From Psychrobacter glacincola (GTDB lineage Bacteria > Pseudomonadota > Gammaproteobacteria > Pseudomonadales > Moraxellaceae), in the NCBI RefSeq assembly GCF_904846075.1, contig NZ_CAJGZH010000002.1, positions 1 to 64,000 of the forward strand: a stretch of 64,000 nucleotides of DNA, written 5' to 3'. Of this stretch, positions 17,844-27,622 are shown in pieces. Made by a program: the position numbers and the translations under genes. Below the pieces are notes generated by a model. That model was not told the origin of the DNA and did not search any database. It worked only from the letters and a program-made list of their open reading frames with translations. Positions within the stretch are counted from its first letter, which is position 1. The number at the start of each line of letters is the position of its first letter.

Positions 17844-19139
17844 ATGACCAGCCCTAATGAGAGCAATAAAGACATAAGTAGCGATAATACTGAGGTGAAT
17901 ACGAATGCCCCTGAAAAGCAAAACAGTCTGCTGGCAGGTATCATCGAACGTGCTACCAAATCGGGTATTGGTCGTAAAAAACTCAATCCTAGCGCGGTAG
18001 AATCAGCAGTGGCAAAAAACATGGCGGATATTCACAGCAATCCTACCAAGCTACGTTTGGCGTTTCTAGGCGGTGGTAGTTTTGGTACAGCAATGGCAAA
18101 CTTGGCTGCACGCAATGGCTGTGATACCACGCTATGGGTACGTAACAAGCGTACGGTAAAAGCGATGATAAAAACGCAGACCAATAAAAAATATTTACCA
18201 GGTTATAAGCTTGATGACAGCCTTAAGTACAGCCATGACTTGGCAGCAGCCGTCAAAGACAAAGATATCGTTTTCATCGCTGTGCCTGGCTTAGCTTTTC
18301 GTGAGACCCTAAAGAATATTGCACCATTTATCAGTGGTCAGTCTATTGTGTCATTGACCAAAGGTATGGAGAAAGATACTTTTGCCATGATGAGCGACAT
18401 TATTAAAGATGAGCTACCTGAAGTGAATTTTGGTGTCATGTCGGGGCCAAACCTTGCGATAGAGATCATGAAAAACATGCCATCGGCGACCGTTATCGCC
18501 AGTGAGTCTGAGCCCTTGCGCCATGCCGTACAAGCCGCATTACATAGTGCGTTTTTTCGAGTGTTTGCCAGTGATGATGTCAAAGGTGTGGAGCTTGGCG
18601 GTGCGCTAAAGAATATCTATGCGATTGCCATGGGAATGGCGGCGGCCTATGATGTCGGTGAAAATACCAAGGCAATGATATTGACTCGTGCTTTGGCAGA
18701 GATGAGCCGCTTTGGGGTTGAGGCGGGTGCGAATCCGCTTACCTTCTTAGGATTGTCTGGTGTGGGTGATTTATACGCCACTTGTAGCTCAGAGCTCAGT
18801 CGTAACTATCGTATCGGCAACATGCTCGGTCGCGGTATGAGTATTGAGGCCGCGGTGAAAAAACTCGGTCAAACAGCTGAAGGGGTCAATACCATTCAGC
18901 AAGTGCATGAGAAAGCTACCAAAGAAGGCATCTACATGCCTATTACCCATGCATTGTATGCGGTCATTTATGAAGATAAAGCAGCATTAGGTGTGGCGTT
19001 ACATCTCATGGAAGCGGGCTTCCGTAGTGATGTTGAATTTGTAATGGCACATGATCATAGTAATGCGGCGCTAACTGCGCAGATGAAGACGTCAAGCGAT
19101 AGCACTGATGATGAAAGTGGCGATACTGACAGTAAGTAA
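17844..19139 (+). CDS. gpsA: Glycerol-3-phosphate dehydrogenase [NAD(P)+]
   Basis: Reduces dihydroxyacetone phosphate to sn-glycerol 3-phosphate for phospholipid synthesis. The dinucleotide-binding motif LAFLGGGSFGTAMANLA lies at about 73-87, so the protein carries a roughly 70-residue polar N-terminal extension that standard GpsA (about 340 residues) lacks; an acidic tail adds about 20 more at the end. Other motifs: FIAVPGLAFRETL, SLTKGMEKDT, GVMSGPNLAIEI, the catalytic lysine region GVELGGALKNIYAIAMG and GLSGVGDLYATCSSELSRNY. The ATG at 17844 has no good ribosome site, so a start inside the extension (for example residue 60) is possible. sixA follows 84 bases downstream. Confidence 0.95.
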   Translation: MTSPNESNKDISSDNTEVNTNAPEKQNSLLAGIIERATKSGIGRKKLNPSAVESAVAKNMADIHSNPTKLRLAFLGGGSFGTAMANLAARNGCDTTLWVRNKRTVKAMIKTQTNKKYLPGYKLDDSLKYSHDLAAAVKDKDIVFIAVPGLAFRETLKNIAPFISGQSIVSLTKGMEKDTFAMMSDIIKDELPEVNFGVMSGPNLAIEIMKNMPSATVIASESEPLRHAVQAALHSAFFRVFASDDVKGVELGGALKNIYAIAMGMAAAYDVGENTKAMILTRALAEMSRFGVEAGANPLTFLGLSGVGDLYATCSSELSRNYRIGNMLGRGMSIEAAVKKLGQTAEGVNTIQQVHEKATKEGIYMPITHALYAVIYEDKAALGVALHLMEAGFRSDVEFVMAHDHSNAALTAQMKTSSDSTDDESGDTDSK

Positions 19140-19154
19140 AAACCCCAATGTTAA

Positions 19155-19202
19155 ATGATGACGTTGTTCTAAGAATGATTATTCTGCAAACAACGTCATC
19201 AT
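19155..19202. repeat. Perfect 14-bp inverted repeat between gpsA and sixA
   Basis: ATGATGACGTTGTT and AACAACGTCATCAT flank a 20-base core that itself contains AGAAT-GATT-ATTCT, so a long stem could form. No T-run follows on either strand. It ends 21 bases before the sixA start. Confidence 0.75.
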
Positions 19203-19223
19203 GACAATGCATAAAGGAAGGTT

Positions 19224-19682
19224 ATGAAAATTATACTAGTACGTCATGGTCAAGCAGAAGATGAGTCGCGCCCAGACAGCGCGCGCCAGTTAACTGACTT
19301 TGGTCAACAGCAAGCAATGCAGACGGCAGAGTATGTGATGACTCACTATCATCCTGATTATTTTGTCGTCAGTCCCTATGATAGAGCACAGCAGACGCTA
19401 GCAGCATTTCAGACGCGCGCGCCCAAGGTTCCAGTAATCGTACAGCAAAATATCACGCCTTCTGATGATGCGCGTCAAGCCTTAATAGATATTGCGAATA
19501 TTGACGCTGAGTGTCTGGTAGTGGTGTGTCATATGTCTATCGTTGCTTATATCGCTGGTTTATTAACCGGTGATTATCCTGAATCATTTTCTCTTGCAGA
19601 AGCAAGGGTGTTTGAGATGGAATTTGTAATGGCAGGTATGGCAAAAGAGATTGATCGTTTTGTGCCTGAGCAGCCGTATTGA
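19224..19682 (+). CDS. sixA: Phosphohistidine phosphatase SixA
   Basis: Histidine phosphatase of the phosphoglycerate mutase superfamily; in E. coli SixA dephosphorylates histidine-containing phosphotransfer domains, including NPr of the nitrogen PTS. The 152-residue protein starts with the catalytic motif LVRHGQAED (H8), then SPYDRAQQTLAAF (second arginine) and VVVCHMSIVAYIAGLL (second catalytic histidine). Length matches the E. coli protein (161). AAGGAAG lies before the ATG. It follows gpsA, an arrangement I believe recurs in gammaproteobacteria, though that was not checked here. Confidence 0.9.
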   Translation: MKIILVRHGQAEDESRPDSARQLTDFGQQQAMQTAEYVMTHYHPDYFVVSPYDRAQQTLAAFQTRAPKVPVIVQQNITPSDDARQALIDIANIDAECLVVVCHMSIVAYIAGLLTGDYPESFSLAEARVFEMEFVMAGMAKEIDRFVPEQPY

Positions 19683-19912
19683 GATTAGGTCGAATCGTCA
19701 GTGATATTGTTGACACTTAGTCTATTGATGCTTAGTGGTGTTAAACTGGCTAAGTAAGGGTTGGCTACTAAAATTTCAGTCGCCAATGCATCAGGTTTTA
19801 GCTATTACAGGAGAACAATGATGATAACAAACCAACCTGCATCAGCATGAGATTGTCTGAATCCTATCTTATCCTACATTTAAAGCAGCTTTAATAATTA
19901 AGGACACGCTTA

Positions 19913-21169
19913 GTGTTACATGTTTGGTTACGAGCGCAGCATAGCCCGCTAGCTGTCTGGCATGAAGATATTCAGCAATGGCAAACGGTCGATGGTTGGC
20001 AACAGCTACAAGCAATCTATGGTAATTATAAAACCAATGCACAGAAGACTTTGTGTCTATACTTTCCATCAAGCCATATATTGCAGGTAGATACTGAGCT
20101 GAATGCGACTCAGCTTAAACAGCTGGGCAATAGCGGCAAGCAATACTTGTTTGAAGAGACATCCTTGACCCCTGTTGAGCAATTGGCGATTCGGCAAATC
20201 AGTGAAGCTGATAATCACCAACTGTATGCACTGGCGCAAAGCGATATCGAGTCATGGCAGCAGAGTGCTAAGCTCGCTGGCATGAGCATAACGGCGTTAC
20301 TGCCTGATTTTTTATTGCTGCCAACGCCAGATGAAGGGGCAGGTCAGCAAGTAACACTGTATCAAGATGAGCAAACCATGCTACTGCGTCAGTCATTGCG
20401 ACAAGGTATGGCTGTCAGTTATTTGCCCTTGATCTTTGAACGTTTCCCGCATTTAAGTGAAGTGAATATATTACCGCCCATAACGGCTTTAGATGATCTT
20501 TCAAAGCCAACAAATTCGGCAATGCCCACGAGCTTTATGGCACAAACGGCCGCGCTTGTTGCAGATCATCAGTTATTATTAACCACATTGACCACGCCGC
20601 CCAAGCCTGTTGACAGCCCTGAGCGTCACGCGCTTAACTTCTTTATTAAATCAACGGACTCAAAGCTCTCACCGTATTTGCGTGTGGCAGCGATGGTCGC
20701 GTTATCGGCACTGGTATTACAGATGGCGACCGATGGCCTGCAGTGGTATCAGTATAGTAAGGCGACGGTAGCGACCAAAGCTGAGATTGCGGCGCAGTAT
20801 CAAGCTTGGTTTCCAAATGAGCCATTAAGCTCGCGCACCAAACTGCAAGTGCAATTGCAACCAAAGCTGCGCAGTGACAGCCAAGCACCAGCCTCTCATA
20901 TGGCAGCATTGACTCGTATATCCCCGTTAATCAAACAGTCTTCACTGCGGGCGCAAGCATTAGTGATGCAGCCATCAGCACTCAGCTTTACCTTGATTGC
21001 CCCTGATCGTAATAGTCTTGATAAGTTTACGAGCACACTTGTTGCGCAGGGTTTAAATGCCAAGCTTGCACAGGTAAACAGTAATGAGCAAGGGCAGTTT
21101 AGTGGTCAAGTTACGGTGAATGTCGTAGAAAATAATGACACTACGCAAACCAATGTAGCGGCATCATAA
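19913..21169 (+). CDS. gspL: Type II secretion system protein L
   Basis: Inner-membrane platform component that links the GspE ATPase to GspM. The 418-residue protein has a large N-terminal cytoplasmic domain of the actin-like fold (about 1-245), one membrane span (VAAMVALSALVLQMA, about 255-270) and a periplasmic C-terminal ferredoxin-like domain (about 320-405). The start is GTG at 19913 with AAGGA nine bases before it. Sequence conservation in GspL is low, so the call rests on topology, size and the gspM-like gene that follows 65 bases later. Other T2SS genes are absent from this window. Confidence 0.87.
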   Translation: MLHVWLRAQHSPLAVWHEDIQQWQTVDGWQQLQAIYGNYKTNAQKTLCLYFPSSHILQVDTELNATQLKQLGNSGKQYLFEETSLTPVEQLAIRQISEADNHQLYALAQSDIESWQQSAKLAGMSITALLPDFLLLPTPDEGAGQQVTLYQDEQTMLLRQSLRQGMAVSYLPLIFERFPHLSEVNILPPITALDDLSKPTNSAMPTSFMAQTAALVADHQLLLTTLTTPPKPVDSPERHALNFFIKSTDSKLSPYLRVAAMVALSALVLQMATDGLQWYQYSKATVATKAEIAAQYQAWFPNEPLSSRTKLQVQLQPKLRSDSQAPASHMAALTRISPLIKQSSLRAQALVMQPSALSFTLIAPDRNSLDKFTSTLVAQGLNAKLAQVNSNEQGQFSGQVTVNVVENNDTTQTNVAAS

Positions 21170-21234
21170 TTTATTTGCCAACTAGGCAACGGTAATAAAT
21201 AGGCAGTGGTAATAAAAGTCAAAAAGGTTGGAAA

Positions 21235-21810
21235 ATGAAACGATTGCAGCGCCGCACTAAACGTAATAACATCACGCCAGAGACCAGTAACAGTATTGGA
21301 ACCAATGTGCTGTCAACGCGTGTAAATAATTTTCAACAGATGCTATCGTTACGTTGGCAGGCACTTTCGCCACGTGATCAGTTGGCATTGGCCGTATTGT
21401 CTATGTTCTTATTATTGTTCATTGGGGGCTATGGTGGTTATAGTATTCATCAAGCGGCAAACGATAGTAAGCGCGACTATCAAGAGCAAGTGGCTGATTA
21501 CTTTTGGTTGCGTGCCCAAGCTGGCAATATCGATAGTAATGCGATCAATGCGGCAAACACGGCGGATGGTGAAGCCGCCATGCCACCTGCCAATAGTATC
21601 AGTGCATTGTTAAACAACTCAGGTATTGCCAACGCTCAAGTCGTTGCGACGGGTGATGCTGTGCAACTGAGCTTCAATCATGCCAGTCAAGCGGTGGTCA
21701 GCACAGCACTTGGAAAGCTGGAACAGCAAGGCTGGCAGTTCAGTCAGCTATCGATACAGCAAGACTTGGTTACCAAAGCCATTCAAGTACAAGCGACTGT
21801 CACCTCATAA
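21235..21810 (+). CDS. gspM: Type II secretion system protein M
   Basis: Small bitopic inner-membrane protein that partners GspL in the secretion platform. The 191 residues comprise a basic cytoplasmic head of about 45 residues, one hydrophobic span (LALAVLSMFLLLFIGGYGGY, about 50-70) and a periplasmic domain with ISALLNNSGIANAQVVATGDAVQLSF, typical of the GspM fold. It follows gspL closely in the same direction, so the pair forms an operon. The head is unusually rich in arginine and lysine (MKRLQRRTKRNN). Confidence 0.88.
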   Translation: MKRLQRRTKRNNITPETSNSIGTNVLSTRVNNFQQMLSLRWQALSPRDQLALAVLSMFLLLFIGGYGGYSIHQAANDSKRDYQEQVADYFWLRAQAGNIDSNAINAANTADGEAAMPPANSISALLNNSGIANAQVVATGDAVQLSFNHASQAVVSTALGKLEQQGWQFSQLSIQQDLVTKAIQVQATVTS

Positions 21811-21975
21811 ATCGATATGCTGTGGAAACTGGAAATATTTTACTCTTTATCTACTATTGCCCCAAATTAACTAATCATCAATTTCTAAAATAGCCATTTA
21901 TCATTAGCATCATTGAAAAATTGCACGTTTGACACAATTGATTAACTATCACACAGCCAGAGATGGATATTTAAG

Positions 21976-22521
21976 ATGAATCAATCTTCTGATCGCAAAC
22001 CTGACACACGTAGCCATCAGCAGACCAGAACTGCTGAACACCAGAGTAATGCGTCAGTTGAAGCTGCATTTGATCATGAAATGACTCAGCAAAGGCAGAG
22101 CTATGGGGCGAGTGACAATATGAGCACTGGTAAGCGCCGTTCTTTAATCACTTATAATCATATTACTTATTTTTTATACGTAATCAGCTATTTTACCGCT
22201 GGATTACTGTGGGTTGTACCAATTGTGATGAACTATGCGAAGCGCCATGACGCAGAGGGTTCGTGGTTGTCCACGCATTTCGATTGGCAGATTAAGACCT
22301 TTTGGTATAGCATCGTGTTTTTCTTCTTAGGCATCATTATCATTACCTTTGCATTAGGGGGTTTTGGCATCAGTATGCTGGCTGATAGCAATAATATTGC
22401 CATTGGTTCGGTATTATTAGCGGTATTTGGCCTGCTAATCATGATTTTTACCTTCATATGGCATCTTTATCGTATCGTCCGTGGTTGGATAGCCCTGACG
22501 GATGGTCGTCCTGTACCTTAG
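21976..22521 (+). CDS. Small integral membrane protein, DUF4870-like
   Basis: A 181-residue protein. The first 55 residues are polar and probably disordered, then three or four hydrophobic spans follow: TYFLYVISYFTAGLLWVVPIV, FWYSIVFFFLGIIIITFALGG, and NIAIGSVLLAVFGLLIMIFTFIW, ending with LYRIVRGWIALTDGRPVP. The layout, with a reentrant W-rich C-terminal motif before a short tail, resembles DUF4870-type membrane proteins found in Neisseria and Moraxellaceae. It stands between gspM and pyrD without evident linkage to either. Function unknown. Confidence 0.8.
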   Translation: MNQSSDRKPDTRSHQQTRTAEHQSNASVEAAFDHEMTQQRQSYGASDNMSTGKRRSLITYNHITYFLYVISYFTAGLLWVVPIVMNYAKRHDAEGSWLSTHFDWQIKTFWYSIVFFFLGIIIITFALGGFGISMLADSNNIAIGSVLLAVFGLLIMIFTFIWHLYRIVRGWIALTDGRPVP

Positions 22522-22608
22522 GGACTTTAGAATACATCTGTCAGCTCCTTAGCCAATATGTAGGTATAGCTATTAGTACTCTAATACAGAAATTTAGCGC
22601 ATGAAACT

Positions 22609-22638
22609 TTGCTCTTATTTCTGTTAAGCTGATATAAT
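22609..22638 (+). promoter_or_regulatory. Predicted sigma-70 promoter of pyrD
   Basis: TTGCTC at 22609-22614 and TATAAT at 22633-22638 are separated by 18 bases. The predicted start site lies about 60 bases before the pyrD ATG. Confidence 0.55.
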
Positions 22639-22703
22639 CGCAGCGCTTGATTTTATTCGCACTATTCACTCACTATTTCTTTCGAGCAGGGTCTGCCATT
22701 ACT

Positions 22704-23738
22704 ATGTCTTATGCCTTACTTCGCCCTTTTTTGTTTAAGATGGATCCAGAGCACGCCCACGAGATGACCTTATCTTTATTAGATAAAGCTCATAAAGCAC
22801 GTGTTTTAGGTTTGGTATACGGTCAGTCAATGCAGCCAACAGACTGTATGGGCTTGCAATTCACCAATCCGGTCGGCCTAGCGGCAGGACTGGATAAAAA
22901 TGGTGATTATATCGATGCGTTGGCTGAGCTGGGCTTTGGTTTTATAGAAGTGGGCACGGTCACGCCAAGACCGCAAATAGGCAATGATAAGCCAAGGTTG
23001 TTTAGAATCAAGCAAGCGGATGCTATCATCAATCGAATGGGTTTCAATAACCAAGGTATCGATTATTTGATCGAAAACGTCAAGCGCTGTCAATATAAAG
23101 GCAATATTGGGATTAATATTGGCAAAAATGCCGATACGCCAGTAGAGCAAGCCGCCGATGATTATGTCTATTGTTTAGAGCGTGCTTATCCGCATGCCTC
23201 CTATATCACCGTTAATATCTCCTCACCAAATACTAAGAATCTGCGTGATTTACAAAGTGGCGAGGCCTTGACTCAGCTTTTGGATACGATTAAAAATCGT
23301 CACAGCCAATTAGCCACTGAATATGGTTTTTATGTGCCACTGGTATTGAAAGTTGCGCCTGATCTAGAGCCGCTACAAGTGGATTATATCTCGCAGCAAT
23401 TGCTCGATTTTGAGATAGATGGGTTGATTGCGACCAATACAACGTTGAGCCGTGTTGGTGTTGAAGATTTACCTGATGGTGAGCAAGCAGGTGGTCTATC
23501 CGGTCGCCCAGTCAGCCACATTAGTACCCAAATTTTACAACAGTTCTCCGATCAGCTAGATGGTAAAGTCGCTTTAATAGGCGTCGGCGGTATTGACAGT
23601 GGTGCAAAAGCCGTCAAAAAAATCGAAGCGGGTGCAGGTATGGTGCAGCTCTATACGGGGCTCATTTATCGTGGTCCTGGGCTGGTACAGTCTTGTATTC
23701 AAGCAATCGGTGGCTATTACGACGCGATGGAGCTATAG
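22704..23738 (+). CDS. pyrD: Dihydroorotate dehydrogenase (quinone), class 2
   Basis: Oxidises dihydroorotate to orotate in pyrimidine synthesis, passing electrons to membrane quinone. Starting at ATG 22704 ([19 protein letters not shown]) the protein has 344 residues, near the 336 of E. coli; a longer frame would need TTG at 22647 inside the leader. The amphipathic N-terminal helix marks class 2. Motifs: [41 protein letters not shown], the catalytic serine in [15 protein letters not shown], and [34 protein letters not shown] promoter is visible upstream at 22633. It appears complete and unremarkable. Confidence 0.97.
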   Translation: MSYALLRPFLFKMDPEHAHEMTLSLLDKAHKARVLGLVYGQSMQPTDCMGLQFTNPVGLAAGLDKNGDYIDALAELGFGFIEVGTVTPRPQIGNDKPRLFRIKQADAIINRMGFNNQGIDYLIENVKRCQYKGNIGINIGKNADTPVEQAADDYVYCLERAYPHASYITVNISSPNTKNLRDLQSGEALTQLLDTIKNRHSQLATEYGFYVPLVLKVAPDLEPLQVDYISQQLLDFEIDGLIATNTTLSRVGVEDLPDGEQAGGLSGRPVSHISTQILQQFSDQLDGKVALIGVGGIDSGAKAVKKIEAGAGMVQLYTGLIYRGPGLVQSCIQAIGGYYDAMEL

Positions 23739-23874
23739 CGGATCAATATCCTTAGCTCATTACCTATCATATGCACAAGATGACTGTATTTTGAGCTGAG
23801 TCATCAAAGATTAATGTGTCACAAAAAAGAAAGTAAACATCTGATAAAAATCGATAAGGTATGAGGCGTAGAAC

Positions 23875-24372
23875 ATGAGTGGTCTGGATATCGTGATTGC
23901 TATTGTTGTTTTGATCGGCTTATGGCGCGGCTTTCAAGTCGGATTGATTAAAACAGCCGTTGGTCTAGTCGGTTGGTTTATTGCCCTGATTGCTGCCACA
24001 CGTTTGGCAGGAGTGGTTTCGCCGCAACTATCAGGCATGGTACAAAACCCTGTTTTACAAATGGCAATGGCATTTTTATTGGTGGTGATAATCATATTGG
24101 CCATCATGCACTTAGTGGCATTTGTATTCTCAGGCGTGCTTAAAACCTTACGCTTGGGTGTCGTTGACAAAATGGCAGGTGGTGTTCTTGGTGCTGCTAA
24201 AAATGTACTGATGGTTTTAGTTGTGCTTAGCGTCAGCGCGCCGTTACTGGTGCAAATGCCACAATGGCAAACGTCAGTGCTCGCGCCTGAGCTATTGCCT
24301 TATGCCCCGATGGGTAAAGCGTTGGTCTCAGATGTATTAGGTATGGCTTGGGATCAAGTCAATCAGTCGTAA
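23875..24372 (+). CDS. cvpA: CvpA family membrane protein
   Basis: Inner-membrane protein originally tied to colicin V production, now linked to envelope stress tolerance. The 165 residues hold four hydrophobic segments: LDIVIAIVVLIGLWRGFQVGL, AVGLVGWFIALIAATRL, AMAFLLVVIIILAIMHLVAFVFSG and VLGAAKNVLMVLVVLSVSA, with the family motif GLWRGFQVGLIK at the start. It precedes purF by 317 bases in the same direction, the arrangement also seen in E. coli (cvpA-purF). No terminator separates them that I can see. Confidence 0.93.
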   Translation: MSGLDIVIAIVVLIGLWRGFQVGLIKTAVGLVGWFIALIAATRLAGVVSPQLSGMVQNPVLQMAMAFLLVVIIILAIMHLVAFVFSGVLKTLRLGVVDKMAGGVLGAAKNVLMVLVVLSVSAPLLVQMPQWQTSVLAPELLPYAPMGKALVSDVLGMAWDQVNQS

Positions 24373-24689
24373 GTATTTTTACGGTTAGCCTTTAATGTCT
24401 CAACGCTTCGATGCTGATAGCTTGGATTTATGGTGCTAGAGGTTATCGCTTCTATCATATCCTCTGTGTAAGTCATCCTTGATAAAAAATTATTTAATCG
24501 CATTTAGAGACCACAAATGCCAACAAATAGTGCATTTTGCTAATAGTCAAAAGATAAATATTCGTTAAATTCTGAACAACAATCATCATGTCGTCGGTGA
24601 GTGACAGTACGCATTTTTTATAATCTACTGTTAGCAGTCTTGCCACTATTGTAGTACTAATTAATGAGTCAAAATAGGATATAGCTATT
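24373..24689. other. cvpA-purF intergenic stretch
   Basis: This 317-base, AT-rich spacer shows no open frame of interest and no clear terminator. A PurR-type operator is conceivable here, but I could not identify one. Confidence 0.4.
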
Positions 24690-26225
24690 ATGTGTGGAGT
24701 CATTGGAGTTGCAGCTCACGAACCAGTCAATCAGATTCTTTATGACGGTTTGACGATGCTACAGCATCGTGGGCAAGATGCAGCGGGTATTGTCACTTTG
24801 CAAGATGGACGACTCTATCTACGTAAAGAAAATGGCATGGTACGTGACGTATTTATGAATCGTCATATGATGAAACTGGTTGGTAAGTTTGGTATCGGTC
24901 ACGTCCGCTACCCAACAGCAGGCACGTCAAGCAGTGCCGAAGCGCAACCATTTTATGTCAACTCACCTTATGGTATTACCCTTGCACACAATGGTAACTT
25001 GACCAATGCTGAGAGCTTAGCCAAGTCTTTATACATCGAAGATCGCCGACATCTTAATACCGATTCAGATTCAGAAGTATTGCTAAACGTACTTGCCCAT
25101 GAAATGCAAAACTTGGGTAAAACCAAAGCAACGCCTGCTGATATCTTTGAAGCAGTCACGGCTGTATATGGTCGCGTCGAAGGCGCTTATGGCGTGGTCG
25201 CTCTGATTACTGGTCATGGTTTGCTCGCATTTCGTGATCCAAACGGTATTCGTCCGCTTATTTTCGGTAAGCGCATGGCACCGAATGGCGGCACCGAGTA
25301 CATGGTTGCCTCAGAGTCAGTTGCACTGACAGGATCAGGATTTAGTATTATCCGTGATGTCAAACCTGGCGAAGCCATATTCATTGATTTAGATCATAAA
25401 TTACATACCCATCAGTGTGTTGAGCAGCAAGAATACACGCCTTGTATCTTTGAATATGTGTATTTTGCCCGTCCAGATTCTATCATGGACAACATCTCAG
25501 TTTACAAAGCACGCTTACGTATGGGTGAAAAGCTGGCTGATAAAATCCTTGCTGAATGGGGTGAAGATCACGATATCGATGTGGTGATTCCTATTCCAGA
25601 TACCTCGCGTACGTCAGCGATGGAGCTGGCACTAAAAATGAATATTAAGTACCGTGAAGGGTTTATGAAAAACCGCTATATCGGTCGTACCTTTATTATG
25701 CCAGGTCAACAACAACGTAAAAAATCAGTTCGTCAAAAACTCAGCGCCGTACCACTTGAGTTCAAAGGTAAAAACGTCCTGTTGGTTGATGATTCTATCG
25801 TTCGTGGTACCACTTGCCATGAAATCATCCAAATGGCACGCGATGCTGGTGCGAATAAAGTGTTTTTTGCTAGTGCCGCGCCACCGGTTAAATATCCAAA
25901 CGTCTATGGTATCGATATGCCAGTACGCAGTGAGCTTATTGCCTCAGGTCATACGGTAGAAGAAGTACGCGATATCATCGGTGCGGATAGATTGATTTTC
26001 CAAGATTTGGACGACTTGATTGATGCGGTAAAAGATACCAAGTACAGCAAAGTTGAAGGTTTTGATTGTGCCGTATTTAATGGTTGCTACATCACTGGGC
26101 AGATCAATGAAGCGTATCTTGAGCATCTACAAGAGCAGCGCAATGACACTGCCAAGACGGGCAAAAAAGGCGTACAGATAGTGGCTGATACCCCAGTTGA
26201 TATGATGGGCGTCGAAGAGCTTTAA
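24690..26225 (+). CDS. purF: Amidophosphoribosyltransferase
   Basis: Commits PRPP and glutamine to purine synthesis. The protein begins MCGVIGVAA, so removal of the initiator Met exposes the catalytic Cys2 of the Ntn glutaminase domain, and there is no propeptide (E. coli type). [11 protein letters not shown] and [20 protein letters not shown] follow in the glutaminase half. The transferase half carries the PRPP motif [13 protein letters not shown] and [19 protein letters not shown]. Length 511 compared with 505 in E. coli. AGGATA precedes the ATG. A perfect hairpin terminator follows at 26275. Confidence 0.98.
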   Translation: MCGVIGVAAHEPVNQILYDGLTMLQHRGQDAAGIVTLQDGRLYLRKENGMVRDVFMNRHMMKLVGKFGIGHVRYPTAGTSSSAEAQPFYVNSPYGITLAHNGNLTNAESLAKSLYIEDRRHLNTDSDSEVLLNVLAHEMQNLGKTKATPADIFEAVTAVYGRVEGAYGVVALITGHGLLAFRDPNGIRPLIFGKRMAPNGGTEYMVASESVALTGSGFSIIRDVKPGEAIFIDLDHKLHTHQCVEQQEYTPCIFEYVYFARPDSIMDNISVYKARLRMGEKLADKILAEWGEDHDIDVVIPIPDTSRTSAMELALKMNIKYREGFMKNRYIGRTFIMPGQQQRKKSVRQKLSAVPLEFKGKNVLLVDDSIVRGTTCHEIIQMARDAGANKVFFASAAPPVKYPNVYGIDMPVRSELIASGHTVEEVRDIIGADRLIFQDLDDLIDAVKDTKYSKVEGFDCAVFNGCYITGQINEAYLEHLQEQRNDTAKTGKKGVQIVADTPVDMMGVEEL

Positions 26226-26274
26226 GCTATCAATTTCTTAAAAGTATCAGTTTTTTGCAGCACTTTTAGAAAGT

Positions 26275-26311
26275 AAAAGGCTGGATTCTCATAAGAATCC
26301 AGCCTTTTTTT
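26275..26311 (+). terminator. Strong terminator after purF
   Basis: AAAGGCTGGATTCT pairs perfectly with AGAATCCAGCCTTT around a four-base loop, followed by a T-run. The A-run on the left makes it usable from the minus strand too, where it would end azlCD. Confidence 0.92.
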
Positions 26312-26394
26312 ATTTTAAATATAGTTCAATTACAGGGTTTAAAATTATTCATATGAACTATAAGCTGTTATCCATTCACGTGTTTATCAATTTT

Positions 26395-26760
26395 CTAGTA
26401 GCCACTTAAAAAATTAGTAAATACCCATAGTAAGCCATTAATGGCGGCGATGCCAACGACCATACTGACCAACAGCTGACGGCTGATATGATAAACGAAC
26501 AACACCAAAATAAGGGCACCAATTTGCGCCATCAATAAATGCAGTTCAGCACTATCTAGCCCAGTCGTTGCTGATAAATTTTGATAAGAAAGGCTGGTCA
26601 AAATAAGTAATACCATGACTGATAGCGGCAAGCTCTCATTGAGCCGATGCAGCCAAGGTGTGTCTAACAACTTTCTGGGTATTAAGGCGGGTAGCGCACG
26701 GGTAATAAAGGTCACGGCGGCCATCGCAAAGGTTGCGAAAATAAGGTAACTACTGGTCAT
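26395..26760 (-). CDS. azlD: AzlD family branched-chain amino acid exporter subunit
   Basis: Small partner of AzlC in export of branched-chain amino acids and analogues. The 121 residues form four membrane spans; the hallmark N-terminal segment FITRALPALIPRK is present at about 18-30. Its start overlaps the end of azlC by 11 bases, which indicates translational coupling. The following spans are SLPLSVMVLLILTSLSY, LLMAQIGALILVLFVYHI and MVVGIAAINGLLWVF. No lrp/asnC regulator lies beside the pair, although this is common elsewhere. Confidence 0.92.
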   Translation of the reverse strand: MTSSYLIFATFAMAAVTFITRALPALIPRKLLDTPWLHRLNESLPLSVMVLLILTSLSYQNLSATTGLDSAELHLLMAQIGALILVLFVYHISRQLLVSMVVGIAAINGLLWVFTNFLSGY

Positions 26761-27481
26761 TGTTGGCTCCTGTCATATTGCGCTGCGTCCAAAACCCACG
26801 AGCTAAAATCAATAGCATACAAATGGTGATAGCTACCAATAACAACCAATTGCTAGTAAATAAGGAGGCCACCGCTAAAGAAATGATAGCAATAGCAATG
26901 GGGAAATAACGTTTGATACTTTGGAACTGCTCATAAGCTAAGATTGCAAACAGACAGACTAAGGCAAAATCCAAATGTGGTACCAAATCGCTCAGAGTAC
27001 TGCCGATCATGACACCAACCGTGCTCGCCAGTACCCACCAGCTTTGATTAAATAAGCTCAATGGTAGTATCAACGCTTGTCTTGACTCATTAGGTAAACT
27101 GGTCATAACAGAGAAAGTTTCATCAGTCAGGGCAAATAGGCAATAGGTTTTGGCAAGCTTATGTTCTGGTAGGTATTGCAATAATGGCATACCATAAAAT
27201 ACATGACGTAGATTAATAGCGGCAATATTGGTTGCGATGCTACCAATCGGTAAACCAGCGCTCAGCATCGGCAAACAAGCATATTGAGCGGCGCCCGCAT
27301 ACAGTACAACACTCAACATAATCGTTGCCCACACAGGGATACCGGCAACTTGTGCCAGCACACCAAAGGCGATACCCGCAGGTAAATAGCCCATCGCCAC
27401 AGGTAGGCTTTTTTTGAACCCCGCCGCCCAGTCGTAGCTGGTCTCATGCTGTTGATGTAATTCTTTTGAATGAGTAGTCAC
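26750..27481 (-). CDS. azlC: AzlC family branched-chain amino acid exporter subunit
   Basis: Large subunit of the AzlCD exporter (YgaZ family). The 243-residue protein shows FKKSLPVAMGYLPAGIAFGVLA at the start, VVLYAGAAQYACLPMLSAG, NLRHVFYGMPLLQYLP and FALTDETFSVMTSLP, all typical of the family, with seven to eight predicted spans. AGGATGT lies before the ATG. azlD follows with overlapping reading frames. Both genes converge on purF across a bidirectional terminator. Confidence 0.93.
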   Translation of the reverse strand: MTTHSKELHQQHETSYDWAAGFKKSLPVAMGYLPAGIAFGVLAQVAGIPVWATIMLSVVLYAGAAQYACLPMLSAGLPIGSIATNIAAINLRHVFYGMPLLQYLPEHKLAKTYCLFALTDETFSVMTSLPNESRQALILPLSLFNQSWWVLASTVGVMIGSTLSDLVPHLDFALVCLFAILAYEQFQSIKRYFPIAIAIISLAVASLFTSNWLLLVAITICMLLILARGFWTQRNMTGANNDQ

Positions 27482-27622
27482 ATGACATCCTAATTTTTGC
27501 TGTTTTTTGGTTATTATTAATATTTTACTGAAAGATTAATGTTAGAAAACTGGTTTTAAAATGAAGCCTAGTGCGAGCAATGGCAAAAACACCCTAGAAA
27601 AAATACACTTAATCGAAGAACA

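Noticed and set aside
24373..24689. Purine riboswitch or PurR box before purF
   Set aside because: No aptamer-like conserved core or convincing operator could be recognised.
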